Assembly (NCBI GenBank): GCA_943330855.2
Contig: CALQJI020000050.1
Span: 1-37,212, forward strand
DNA: 37,212 bases
Direction of reading: 5' to 3'
From: Klebsiella pneumoniae
Lineage (GTDB): Bacteria; Verrucomicrobiota; Verrucomicrobiia; Limisphaerales; SXTU01
The notes under the pieces are model-generated. The model was not told the origin of the DNA and ran no database searches. It saw only the letters and a program-made list of their open reading frames with translations. Both the position numbers and the translations under genes were made by a program. Shown in pieces: positions 26,288 through 33,829 of the stretch (the first letter of the stretch is position 1; every line of letters begins with the position of its first letter).

Positions 26288-26467
26288 TCATGACTGCAAG
26301 CATTTGCTTTCGCCCCCGCCGCACCGGAAACGGTCAGAACCGGGACGGGCGTCGGGGAGTGAGGGGGACTGGGGGGAGCGAGGGGCGGAAGAAGGAAGAA
26401 GTGCGGTGGTGACGCTGCTCCGCACGGGAGATTTCGTGGGGCAGGATGTGGTCGCGGCGGAAATCAT
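26288..26467 (-). CDS. 59-codon leader ORF overlapping the esterase start (copy B)
   Basis: The ORF starts at ATG 26467 (MISAATTSCPTKSPVRSSVT) and ends with TGA at 26288-26290, which overlaps an in-frame ATG of the esterase gene (26289-26291) as ATGA. In copy A the same frame is preserved over all 60 codons with only a few substitutions (MNSAATTSCRTKSPVRSSVT) and runs into the propeller gene without a stop. The product is Ser/Pro/Arg-rich with no domain. It may be an expressed leader peptide that couples translation, or a chance open frame inside a repeat; low complexity and GC bias favour caution. Confidence 0.35.
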   Translation of the reverse strand: MISAATTSCPTKSPVRSSVTTALLPSSAPRSPQSPSLPDARPGSDRFRCGGGESKCLQS

Positions 26468-26513
26468 GCGTTCAGGCGTTGTTCGCGAGCATGTTGATCC
26501 GCTCCGCTGTGCT
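26302..26513 (-). repeat. 212-bp leader repeat, copy B (upstream of sialate-esterase-like gene)
   Basis: This is the partner of 23387-23598: same length, about 97% identity, same orientation, and again placed just before the 5' end of a minus-strand gene. The plus strand carries four G runs at 26354-26385. It is followed within 4 bp by the istB-bearing repeat, whereas copy A is followed by an inverted IS scrap, so the two modules sit at different IS junctions. Confidence 0.8.
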
Positions 26514-26587
26514 CAACGACAATTAGAAATTGCCGTTGGTCTGGGATAAATTCGGGTCTCCCCTGGCCACTGGCCAGGGAATGATTT

Positions 26588-26650
26588 GCCCCGGTGGTGG
26601 AACGGAGTCCTTGGCGCGCAGCGCCAAGGACGCAGTGGAACCACCGGGGC
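26588..26650. terminator. Two-tier hairpin at IS21 right end (copy B)
   Basis: The 63-bp hairpin is the same as at 20006-20068: outer stem gccccggtggt/accaccggggc, inner stem gtccttggcgc/gcgccaaggac. It lies 11 bp from the istB stop on the minus strand. A role as element-borne terminator or read-through barrier is inferred from position. Confidence 0.5.
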
Positions 26651-26661
26651 AAAGGGCGCGA

Positions 26662-26865
26662 TCATTTCGCTTCGCGCACCTGGGCTTTTTGGGCGCGCAC
26701 GCTCTCGCCCGTGAACTCCAGGATCAGCGAGTGATGCACGAGCCGGTCGATCGCGGCCATCGTGGTCATCGGGTCCTTGAAGATCTGGTCCCACTTCGAG
26801 AACACCAGGTTGCTGGTGATCATCACGCTGCGCCGCTCGTAGCGCTCCGCTAGGAACGTGAAGAG
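26662..26865 (-). pseudogene. istB fragment, copy B
   Basis: The minus strand encodes LFTFLAERYERRSVMITSNL, VFSKWDQIFKDPMTTMAAID and RLVHHSLILEFTGESVRAQK to a TGA at 26662-26664, the C-terminal end of IstB. Homology with copy A stops at the codons for LFTF, where the TGTAAACGCCG junction occurs. About 68 codons remain. At the differing positions its residues look more like intact IstB (ITSNLVFSKW), so this copy is probably the less decayed of the two. Confidence 0.85.
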
Positions 26866-26876
26866 TGTAAACGCCG

Positions 26877-27466
26877 ATGATCGCTCGCCCGGCACCGTTC
26901 CGGCGATCCCCGGACTGTTCCACGGCCCGCTCACCGGGAAGGCGGATGCCGGGCGGGGTCCCGGCTCTGGGTTTTAGCTTAAAACCTATCGGAACGTCGG
27001 CGCGGATTACCGGCGCATGCAACAGCCTGCGGCGAATTGAAGCGCGGACGCTGAATTCTTGCCGAGTGCGGGAAAGCGTCGCAAAACCTTGTCAGTGCTG
27101 AAATGAAGTGAACGCCGAGGCCCGGAGCGCCGGGGCCGAGCTGGTGCAACAAGTGAACCGGAAGCGCAAACCGACGTTTCACCCCGACTGGCTCGGTTTG
27201 ACTGACCGCTGACACGAAGTAAACGCGTCCGTCCGGAGTCTGTCCGGCACTGGCTACCCATGGCTTCCAGCACGCGCCTTAGCCGGACGCGGCCGATCGA
27301 TTGATTATCTAAAGTCGGACGACCGCATGGATGAGATTCTTGCGGTGAAATGGGATTTGGTGATTCTCGACTACTTCCTGCAAAGAGCCTCCCCCTCAGC
27401 GGTTGCGAGGCTAATGGGCACCCCCCTCTTTTTGCCCCTTTTCCGCCCCACCGATTTGCAGTCATC
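26877..27466. other. Gene-free junction region with unidentified gene scraps
   Basis: No convincing gene spans this ~590 bp. Two short plus-strand pieces look protein-like without being identifiable: one ending VNRKRKPTFHPDWLGLTDR before a TGA near 27213, and one reading IDYLKSDDRMDEILAVKWDL then VILDYFL from about 27300 to 27381, after which coding character is lost. The stretch lies between the IS21 scrap and an intact gene with its own terminator, and is best read as debris of genes broken during insertions or deletions. Confidence 0.4.
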
Positions 27467-27469
27467 TCC

Positions 27470-27506
27470 CAAAAAGCAAAAGACCCGGAGGATTTTCCCC
27501 GAGTCT
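27470..27506 (-). terminator. Intrinsic terminator of the small exported-protein gene
   Basis: On the minus strand AGACTCGG pairs with CCGGGTCT (8 bp with one G-T pair) around a short loop, followed by TTTTGCTTTTT. Stem positions are 27481-27506 and the T-rich tract is 27470-27480. It lies about 30 bp past the stop of the gene at 27535-27819. It is the only classical rho-independent terminator I found in the window. Confidence 0.75.
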
Positions 27507-27534
27507 ATTGCTTGCTTGGTTAAACCGGGAAGCC

Positions 27535-27819
27535 TTACGACTTCTTCTGTTCGGTAACCGATTCGCCCTTCTTGTTGTGCTTGTCGGTGGAAACCGTGAC
27601 CTTTTTGCCGACGAGGTCTGCGATCTTCACTTCTTTGCCTTCGGCGTTGATGATCTTCACCGTCGCTGCGAGCGTGATCGTCTCAGTTCCGACAGTCAGG
27701 GTCTTCTTCTCGGCGTTGTAGGCTTTGGCTTCGCCAGAGACAGGAACCTTAAGGCCGCATCCGGCATACGCGGCACCAGCGATCATCAACGTGACTGCAA
27801 GGGTCAGGAGTGTTTTCAT
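27535..27819 (-). CDS. Small exported protein of unknown function
   Basis: The 94-residue protein has a clear Sec signal peptide (MKTLLTLAVTLMIAGAAYAG). The mature ~75 residues are Lys-rich and predicted beta-strand-rich (AEKKTLTVGTETITLAATVK, then VKIADLVGKKVTVSTDKHNK), suggesting a small OB- or SH3-like barrel of about five strands, perhaps metal- or nucleic-acid-facing. A single Cys lies just after the signal peptide but the context (AYAGC) is a weak lipobox. It is divergently transcribed from the HupE-like gene across a 221-bp gap and has its own terminator, so it is a one-gene unit. No Shine-Dalgarno motif is evident. Confidence 0.75.
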   Translation of the reverse strand: MKTLLTLAVTLMIAGAAYAGCGLKVPVSGEAKAYNAEKKTLTVGTETITLAATVKIINAEGKEVKIADLVGKKVTVSTDKHNKKGESVTEQKKS

Positions 27820-28040
27820 GGATTTCGATTGAGTTTTAGTTGGTGTTTGGAAAAGGGTTTTCCTGTTCCGATGACAGACACTCCCAAAACTCCGCCGACA
27901 CTAGCAACTAAAATTTCGAGCCGAATTTCAAAGGCGATCGGGTATCGACACGCAAGACGGGGCTCGCTTTGGGATCGCGTCCCCGTTACGAATCAGCGGG
28001 GTAAACGGGCGATCTCCCCAGGCTCCCCGCTCTGCCACGC

Positions 28041-29270
28041 ATGAAACACCTTTCTAGTCCGATCCGGTCCCGGCTCTCTGCGGTCATCCTCGCTCTCTCG
28101 TTCACCCCCGCCGCCTGGTCGCATCCGGTGCCGGATCTCCCCGTCCGTTCCCACTTCGCAACGGACGGGAGCGCTGAGATTCGCATCGAGGTGGACCCCC
28201 GCGGCTTCTCCGCCGACCCGGAATCCATCAACTACTTTCAAAAGGGGGCCATCGAGAATCTTCCCGCAGAGAAGGTGCAGCAAATGAAGGCCACCGCCGA
28301 GGTCTTTGTTGGACAGCGGCTCCGTTTCTTCTTCAACCCGATCGGCGAGGTGAAGCCGAAACTTGTGTGGGAATTCAGAAAACTCGGCGACGGCGGCATC
28401 CCTTTTGAGACGGACGACGCATCACTTCTCAAAGGCGACGAAACCGTCCTCGTCGGCTCTTGGAAAACAAAGGTGGTCGCTGGCATGAGCAGCTATCGGA
28501 TCGAGGCCCTCCCCCTGACCCCCGAAAAAATGGGGGTTCCGCTCAACGTGATGTTCATCAACTTTATCGGGGGCAGACAGGTCGAGCGCTATGGGGTGCT
28601 CTACCCGGGCGAGACGAGTTTCACGCTCGATCTCACGGAACAGGGGATTTCCCCAAACCCTGCCGTGCGCACCGAAGGCTCCGTCGGCGTCACAGCGACT
28701 TCGGGCGATTGGCTCTCACTTTTCTGGTCGGAGATCAAACGCGGGTTCAGGCATGTCATACCCGAGGGGCTGGACCACATCCTCTTCGTCCTCGGTGTTT
28801 TTCTCATGACGCGGAATTGGAAGCCGCTCTTGCTGCAAGTCTCGACCTTCACCGCAGCCCACACGCTCACCCTCTGGCTCGCCTCCGCAGGCTACATGAA
28901 GCTCCCGCTGAGTATCGTCGAGCCGGTCATCGCCGCCAGCATCGTGGTCATCGCCTTGGAGAACATCTTTCAGAAAGACTACAGCAACTGGCGGCTGCTC
29001 ATCGTCTTCGTATTCGGTCTCATCCACGGGCTGGGATTCGCCGGGGCCATGGCGACGCGGCTCGATTCCAACTCCTCGCTGGTCGTCGGCTTGCTCGGGA
29101 TCAATCTCGGGGTCGAACTCGGCCAACTGGCCGTGATTTCGCTCGCGCTAATCGCCACTTTTTGGATTAGCGATTCAAAAAAATACCGGCAGTTCGTCGT
29201 CATCCCCTGTTCGCTCGTGATCGCCGCGATGGGGGTCTGGTGGATGATCGAGCGCATCCGCTCCAGCTAG
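28041..29270 (+). CDS. HupE/UreJ-like membrane protein with large periplasmic N-terminal domain
   Basis: The 409-residue protein has a signal peptide (ending PAAWS|HPV) and a ~210-residue exported domain. A membrane part of about six to seven helices follows. It starts with the family motif FRHVIPEGLDHILFVLGVFL (His238, Asp245, His246), then FTAAHTLTLWLAS, FVFGLIHGLGFAGAMA and LGINLGVELGQLAVIS. Conserved His/Asp residues in these helices are thought to bind Ni or another metal in HupE/UreJ carriers, but this long subtype is often found without urease or hydrogenase genes, as here, so its substrate is uncertain. It appears to be a single-gene unit; no terminator was seen after it. Confidence 0.85.
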   Translation: MKHLSSPIRSRLSAVILALSFTPAAWSHPVPDLPVRSHFATDGSAEIRIEVDPRGFSADPESINYFQKGAIENLPAEKVQQMKATAEVFVGQRLRFFFNPIGEVKPKLVWEFRKLGDGGIPFETDDASLLKGDETVLVGSWKTKVVAGMSSYRIEALPLTPEKMGVPLNVMFINFIGGRQVERYGVLYPGETSFTLDLTEQGISPNPAVRTEGSVGVTATSGDWLSLFWSEIKRGFRHVIPEGLDHILFVLGVFLMTRNWKPLLLQVSTFTAAHTLTLWLASAGYMKLPLSIVEPVIAASIVVIALENIFQKDYSNWRLLIVFVFGLIHGLGFAGAMATRLDSNSSLVVGLLGINLGVELGQLAVISLALIATFWISDSKKYRQFVVIPCSLVIAAMGVWWMIERIRSS

Positions 29271-29315
29271 CCCGCATAAAGGGGGCAGTCCTTGATAAGG
29301 GCTAATTGCGACGGA

Positions 29316-29550
29316 CAGCAGTTCAAGTCGCCCGATCGTAAATCATCTGAAACACCTTGTCCGCGCTTTCGCCCGCGCGGTTCGGGTCGCAGAGGGTGAT
29401 GCCGTCCGGGCCGAAGCGGGCGGTGACGGTCGCGCCTTTGCCCTCGGCCAGGTATTTGAAGTTCAGGTCGCGCACCTTCGCGGCGGCGTCCACGATGGCG
29501 CAGGTGATGCGGGCTTCCTCGGCGGTCGGAAATCCCATCGTAAGAAATGG
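29316..29550 (-). pseudogene. 3' end of an unidentified gene; outer part is a direct repeat (copy A)
   Basis: The minus strand reads TAEEARITCAIVDAAAKVRD, LNFKYLAEGKGATVTARFGP and then GPDGITLCDPNRAGESADKV, FQMIYDRAT to a stop near 29327. No start or upstream domain remains and I cannot name the family. The terminal ~100 bp (29316-29418) recurs at 33605-33707 in the same orientation and encodes nearly the same C terminus. The segment 29551-29745 shows no gene. Confidence 0.5.
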
Positions 29551-29745
29551 CGAAATGCAGTTTTGCTCAATAAACACAGGCCGACGGCACAATTCTATAT
29601 CCAAGCCAGCCTGTATCGGACACAGAAGCTCACGAAATTCCCATAAATTGGGGTCACGATTGCGTCTGCGGCTCCTTACGCGGGGATTTGGGTGGTGAGC
29701 GCTTCCCCGGCGGTCGGATACATTCAGAACTGAACCATTTCCGAG

Positions 29746-29774
29746 TTGACTCTCAACGGACCTCTGGCTACTGT
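29746..29774 (+). promoter_or_regulatory. Candidate sigma-70-type promoter before the second DUF1592 gene
   Basis: TTGACT (29746-29751) and TACTGT (29769-29774) are separated by 17 bp. The -35 box is a five-of-six match; the -10 box is moderate. Transcription would begin near 29781, which agrees with the proposed start codon at 29823 and argues against the ATG at 29778. The assignment rests on pattern only. Confidence 0.35.
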
Positions 29775-29822
29775 ACTATGGCACCGATTTCCTTATTATG
29801 CACCCGCAGTTCGATTTCCAGC

Positions 29823-32129
29823 ATGAGCATCGCAGCGCCACCTTGTTGCCCAGAGAAAGTTTTCTTCCGAAGCAGTATCCGCGACGCTTGGCGGGCTTGT
29901 GCGCTCCGTGATTTCCCCGGCACCTCCGAGCGGCCCGCCGCCGATTTCGCGGGCTCCCATTCCCGGTGCAGCGGGCGAAAGCGGGCGCTGCTGGCCGGTA
30001 TGGCGCTGTTACTCCTGGTCGGGCGGCTCGGGGCGGCTTCCGACGAACAGTTCGTGCGGGAGGTCCTGAAGGCGAATTGCGTGCGTTGCCACGGTGAGAA
30101 GAAAGCCAAGGCGGATGTGACTTTGCACGCGCTCTCGATCGGGCGGATGCAGGCCAACGAGGTGCTGACCTGGAAGAAGGTTTACGAAGAGCTCGAGAAC
30201 GGCACCATGCCGCCCGAGGACGAAGAACAACCCACTGCCGCCGATCGCCAGCGCTTGCTGACGTGGATCCGCACGTCGCTCCATGCGGCGGGCGAGTATG
30301 TCGATCCGTTCAAGCGGCTCCGGCCTTCCCGCGGGAACTGGGTGGATCATGACGCGCTCTTTCAGAGCAAGCCTGGCTCCGAAGCCAGTTCCGCGGATCG
30401 CGTCTGGCGGGTGACCGATGCCGCGTATTTGCAGTTCATGCACCGCGTCATCCGGGACTTCCGCATTGATCTGAATCCGCGAATGATCATCCCGCCGTGG
30501 AGACTGGAAGCCTCGCGGGAGTTTTCCGATTACTCGATCTCCCATCGGATTGGCGAAGCCGAGATCACGATTCATCAGCGGAATTGCGAACGCATCGCGA
30601 GCAAGGTGGTGACCATTTCCAAGCGGAGCCCCCGGGTGCCGATCAACCCTGTCCTGCTCGCGGGCAAGTCCGCCACCCGGGCGCAGGTGGAAGCCATCGT
30701 AAAGCCGCTGGGCGAGAAGCTGCTCGACCGGAAACTCGAAGCCGCGGAACTCGCCCGCTACTCCGAGTTCCTGCTCGACGCGTTGCAATCCCACGAACCG
30801 GAGCAAGCCGTCGGGCAATTCATCATCGCCGCGCTCAGCCATCCGCAGGTGTTGTATCGGGTCGAACCCGCGGCCGGCGAATCGCGCCGGATGCTGCCGC
30901 CGGAACATCTCGCGCGGGCGCTCGCCCTGACGTTGACCGATCGCGAGCCCGACTCCGTGCTGCGCAAAGCCGCCGCGGGAGGTGCACTCCAGACGCGCGA
31001 GGATGTGCGGCGCGAAGTCAGCCGGATCTTGAACGATCCGCAGATTGAGAAGCCCAGGATCATCGGTTTCTTCCGCGAATACTTTGGCTACACCTCCGCG
31101 GATGAGGTCTTCAAATGCCAGTCCACTTTGCGCCTCATGGGAGTGCCCAACAAACAGGACTACCAGCCACAAAACTATGTTGCCGACACCGACCGGCTTG
31201 TGATGTCCGTGCTCGCCGCCGATCGCCAGGTGCTGCGCGAACTGCTGACGACCAGGCGGACACACGTGCTCTCGAACCGGCTGCCGGCGTCTTCCTATCT
31301 CCCGGAGCGCACCGCCGCCCTGCGCAAGGAGGCGGCCGGGAAATTCGGAACCGAACCGGGGCATCAGCTCGCGTTCACCACCTACGGAGCGACCATCAGC
31401 GCCGAGGATTGGCTGGCCCACCGCACCGTGGACATGCCCCCCGACCAGCGCATGGGAATCCTGACCCACCCGAGCTGGCTCATCGCCTTCTCGACCAATT
31501 TCGAGAACCACGCAATCCGGCGCGGCCGCTGGATCTTCGAAAAGCTGCTCGGGGGAAGAATCTCCGAGGCTCCGGTGACCGTGAATGCCGCGCTGCCCGA
31601 CGAGCCCCACAATACGCTGCGGGAGCGCATGCGCGTCGTGCGGGAGTCCCATTGCTGGAAGTGCCATCAGCGCATGGATCCGCTGGGTTTGCCGTTTGAG
31701 CAGTTCGATCACATCGGCCGCTTTCGCACCGCCGAACAGGTCGTCGATCGCGACGCCACCGAGCGGTTGGAGAAGGATCCCCGGTCGCGCGGCAAAGGAC
31801 CCGTGATGACCACGGTGCCGGCCAACATTTCCGGCGGCATCGAAAACAGCGGCGATCCCGCGGTCAATGGCCCGGTGAACGGCGCGCTGGAATTGATTCG
31901 CAAACTCGCGCACTCCGAGCGCGTCGAGCAGGTCTTCGTGCGGCACGTCTTCCGCTACTTCATGGGCCGCAACGAAACTCTGGCCGACGGCCCGACCCTA
32001 GTGGCGGCGCATCGCGCCTACCAGGCCAACGACGGCAGCATGAAAGCGCTGCTCCTTTCGCTGCAGACATCGGATACCTTCCTGTATCGGGCCAAGTCCC
32101 CCGGCGGAGAGGCGGCGGCAAAACCCTAG
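29823..32129 (+). CDS. DUF1592-family multidomain cytochrome protein, second copy
   Basis: From the proposed start the protein has 768 residues. A hydrophobic export segment (ALLAGMALLLLVGRLGAASD) is at about 53-72. The haem motif CVRCH is at 86-90, followed by ENGTMPPEDEEQP. A shortened DUF1587-like region, DUF1592 (FFREYFGYTSADEVF), DUF1588 with CWKCH at 611-615 in HQRMDPLGLPFEQFDHIGRF, and a DUF1585 end follow. It differs strongly from the protein at 8422-10953 although the order is the same. The start is uncertain: no Shine-Dalgarno site precedes any ATG, and 30000 would leave only a short signal peptide. The DUF1552 partner follows after 44 bp. Confidence 0.85.
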   Translation: MSIAAPPCCPEKVFFRSSIRDAWRACALRDFPGTSERPAADFAGSHSRCSGRKRALLAGMALLLLVGRLGAASDEQFVREVLKANCVRCHGEKKAKADVTLHALSIGRMQANEVLTWKKVYEELENGTMPPEDEEQPTAADRQRLLTWIRTSLHAAGEYVDPFKRLRPSRGNWVDHDALFQSKPGSEASSADRVWRVTDAAYLQFMHRVIRDFRIDLNPRMIIPPWRLEASREFSDYSISHRIGEAEITIHQRNCERIASKVVTISKRSPRVPINPVLLAGKSATRAQVEAIVKPLGEKLLDRKLEAAELARYSEFLLDALQSHEPEQAVGQFIIAALSHPQVLYRVEPAAGESRRMLPPEHLARALALTLTDREPDSVLRKAAAGGALQTREDVRREVSRILNDPQIEKPRIIGFFREYFGYTSADEVFKCQSTLRLMGVPNKQDYQPQNYVADTDRLVMSVLAADRQVLRELLTTRRTHVLSNRLPASSYLPERTAALRKEAAGKFGTEPGHQLAFTTYGATISAEDWLAHRTVDMPPDQRMGILTHPSWLIAFSTNFENHAIRRGRWIFEKLLGGRISEAPVTVNAALPDEPHNTLRERMRVVRESHCWKCHQRMDPLGLPFEQFDHIGRFRTAEQVVDRDATERLEKDPRSRGKGPVMTTVPANISGGIENSGDPAVNGPVNGALELIRKLAHSERVEQVFVRHVFRYFMGRNETLADGPTLVAAHRAYQANDGSMKALLLSLQTSDTFLYRAKSPGGEAAAKP

Positions 32130-32173
32130 CCACGGTCGATGCTCCACTCATCCTCCAGCAACCAAGCCGATTC

Positions 32174-33562
32174 ATGATACCTCGTCGAAAATTCCTCAAA
32201 GGCGTCTCCGCCAGCGCCAGCGGTCTGGTGCTCGCGCCCCTCCTGCAGCGCATCGCCGCCGCTGCCGACGGCACCCTGACTCCGCCCAAGCGCGTCATCT
32301 TCTGCCTGTTCGACAATGGATTTCACGAGGAAGGCGTCCAGCCGGAGGGCATGGGTGTCGGCACCGGCGCGGTCAGACAGATTCCCCTCGCGGGCCTCAA
32401 GCTGCCCTCGGACCTCGAGCCCTTCGCGCCCTTTCGCGACCGCATGACAATCGTGCAGGGCCTGCGGGGCGAGCACCTCTCGCCCGCGCACGGCGCCGGT
32501 TTTGGGGCCTTGTCCGGACTGGCCCTCAGCAAGGAGCAGGCAAAGGGCATATCGATCGACGCAGCCATCGCCCGCGCAATTCCCGGCGTGGTCCCGTTGT
32601 TGGTGCTGGGCGTCGCGGCCGGACAAAGCAACCCGACGGCCTTCGTGTCGTCCGCCTGGGCCGGCGGCCGGCCAATCGCCGCCCAGTGCCGTCCGGAACT
32701 CGCCTACGAGTCGCTTTTCGGCAGCGTCGGTGCGAAGAAAAACACGTTCGCGAGCCGCCAGAAGCTGATCGACTTCATGCACGAAGACGTGAAGCGGCTT
32801 CGCTCCCAGATCGCCGGTCCCGAGCGTGAACTGGTGGACTCGCACGTCGAGGCGCTGGAGACGCTCACCCGGCGCGAAGGCGAACTGGGAAAGCGTTTCG
32901 CGTCCGGGGAACTGGCCCGGTTCGCTCCCCAACTCCCGCGCAACCCCGCTGAGAAAATGACGGAAATCATGGCCGCCCAATGCGACGTCGCCGCCGCCGC
33001 GCTGATCTCTGGCCTGACGAATGTCGTCACGATCACCTCGGGGCTTTGCGGTTTGAAGACGACTTACACCGGCCTCACCAACACGGGCGTCCACTTGATC
33101 GGCCACGGCACGCCCGACCCGGAGTTGAAGCTCACGGGCTATCAGGTCCTGTCAAAATACCGGCGTTACCTAGCAGGACAGCTCGCGCGCGTGCTCCACA
33201 AATTGCAAGCCACCCCCGAAGGCACCGGCACGATGCTCGACAACACAGTGCTGGTCTTCACGAGCGACAGCGCGAACTGGCAGCACTCACGAGGCGACAA
33301 CTGGCCCTTTGTGCTCGTGGGAAATCTCGGGGGCCGTTTGAAGTCCGGCCAGTTTTTATCGTATCCGCTGGCCTCGAAGGACCTTCAATTCGGAGCACCC
33401 GGAAAGCGCGAAGTGGGCGTGGCGCCGAAATCGAATCCCACGATCAATGCCTTGTATTGCACGCTGTTGAATGCCATCGGGCAGCCGCACGACACCTTCA
33501 ACCTCGGCGGCATGCGCGAGGCTTCCGCGCTCTACGGCCCGCTGCGTGAATTGCTGGCGTAG
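32174..33562 (+). CDS. DUF1552 protein, Tat-exported, second copy
   Basis: The 462-residue protein opens with a Tat signal (MIPRRKFLKGVSASASGLVL). Family features include PKRVIFCLFDNGFHEEGVQP, IVQGLRGEHLSPAHGAGFGA, a helical segment EDVKRLRSQIAGPERELVD with HVEALETLTRREGEL, and VFTSDSANWQHSRGDNWPFV near the C terminus. It forms the usual pair with the preceding DUF1592 gene. Reaction unknown. The two-gene unit is bracketed by ~100-bp direct repeats (29316-29418 and 33605-33707), suggesting it was inserted as a cassette into, or next to, another gene. Confidence 0.9.
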   Translation: MIPRRKFLKGVSASASGLVLAPLLQRIAAAADGTLTPPKRVIFCLFDNGFHEEGVQPEGMGVGTGAVRQIPLAGLKLPSDLEPFAPFRDRMTIVQGLRGEHLSPAHGAGFGALSGLALSKEQAKGISIDAAIARAIPGVVPLLVLGVAAGQSNPTAFVSSAWAGGRPIAAQCRPELAYESLFGSVGAKKNTFASRQKLIDFMHEDVKRLRSQIAGPERELVDSHVEALETLTRREGELGKRFASGELARFAPQLPRNPAEKMTEIMAAQCDVAAAALISGLTNVVTITSGLCGLKTTYTGLTNTGVHLIGHGTPDPELKLTGYQVLSKYRRYLAGQLARVLHKLQATPEGTGTMLDNTVLVFTSDSANWQHSRGDNWPFVLVGNLGGRLKSGQFLSYPLASKDLQFGAPGKREVGVAPKSNPTINALYCTLLNAIGQPHDTFNLGGMREASALYGPLRELLA

Positions 33563-33604
33563 CCGGAAAGCTGCAATCGGCCACAGAGGGGGCAGTGCGG
33601 CTGC

Positions 33605-33707
33605 CAGCAGTTCAAATCGCCCGATCGTAAATCATCTGAAACACCTTGTCCGCGCTTTCGCCCGCACGATTAGAATGGCTGAGGGTAATGCCGTCGGGGC
33701 CAACGCG
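33605..33707 (-). repeat. Direct repeat copy B: 3' end of the same unidentified gene
   Basis: The first ~62 bp match 29316-29377 with one mismatch; similarity weakens but continues to 33707. The minus strand reads GPDGITLSHSNRAGESADKV, FQMIYDRAI and a stop, compared with GPDGITLCDPNRAGESADKV, FQMIYDRAT in copy A. The shared codons show that both are pieces of homologous gene ends rather than chance. A short gggggcagt also precedes both copies (29281 and 33587). The rest of 33563-33829 shows no gene. Confidence 0.65.
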
Positions 33708-33829
33708 CCGGACGGTTGGAAACCGCCGGTGAATTTAGTCCCGAAGAATAATCAGAAATCATCTGCGTGACCGGGGGAAGAGCAGCCCGCGAAAACCTAA
33801 TCTGGGAAAGCCAGTCCCAAGAAAGCGCC

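Larger units (their letters stand above)
26517..26876 (-). mobile_element. IS21-family remnant, copy B (istB 3' end without terminus)
   Basis: Positions 26517-26865 repeat 19935-20283 (349 bp, about 97% identical). This copy lacks the outermost ~77 bp of the right end that copy A has. At its inner edge it is joined to TGTAAACGCCG (26866-26876), the first 11 bases of the IS21 terminus seen at 19858 and 37065, after which the sequence diverges. The junction looks like a second element end inserted into, or recombined with, istB. Confidence 0.7.

Noticed and set aside
30009..31946. 645-codon minus-strand open frame opposite the second DUF1592 gene
   Set aside because: The plus-strand frame has haem motifs, family signatures and an export signal; the minus frame is Arg/His/Gly-rich with no domain. 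It is a by-product of high GC.
33587..33707. Recombinase attachment site for the DUF1592/DUF1552 cassette
   Set aside because: The repeats encode the same peptide end, so they are gene fragments; no integrase or tRNA is nearby.
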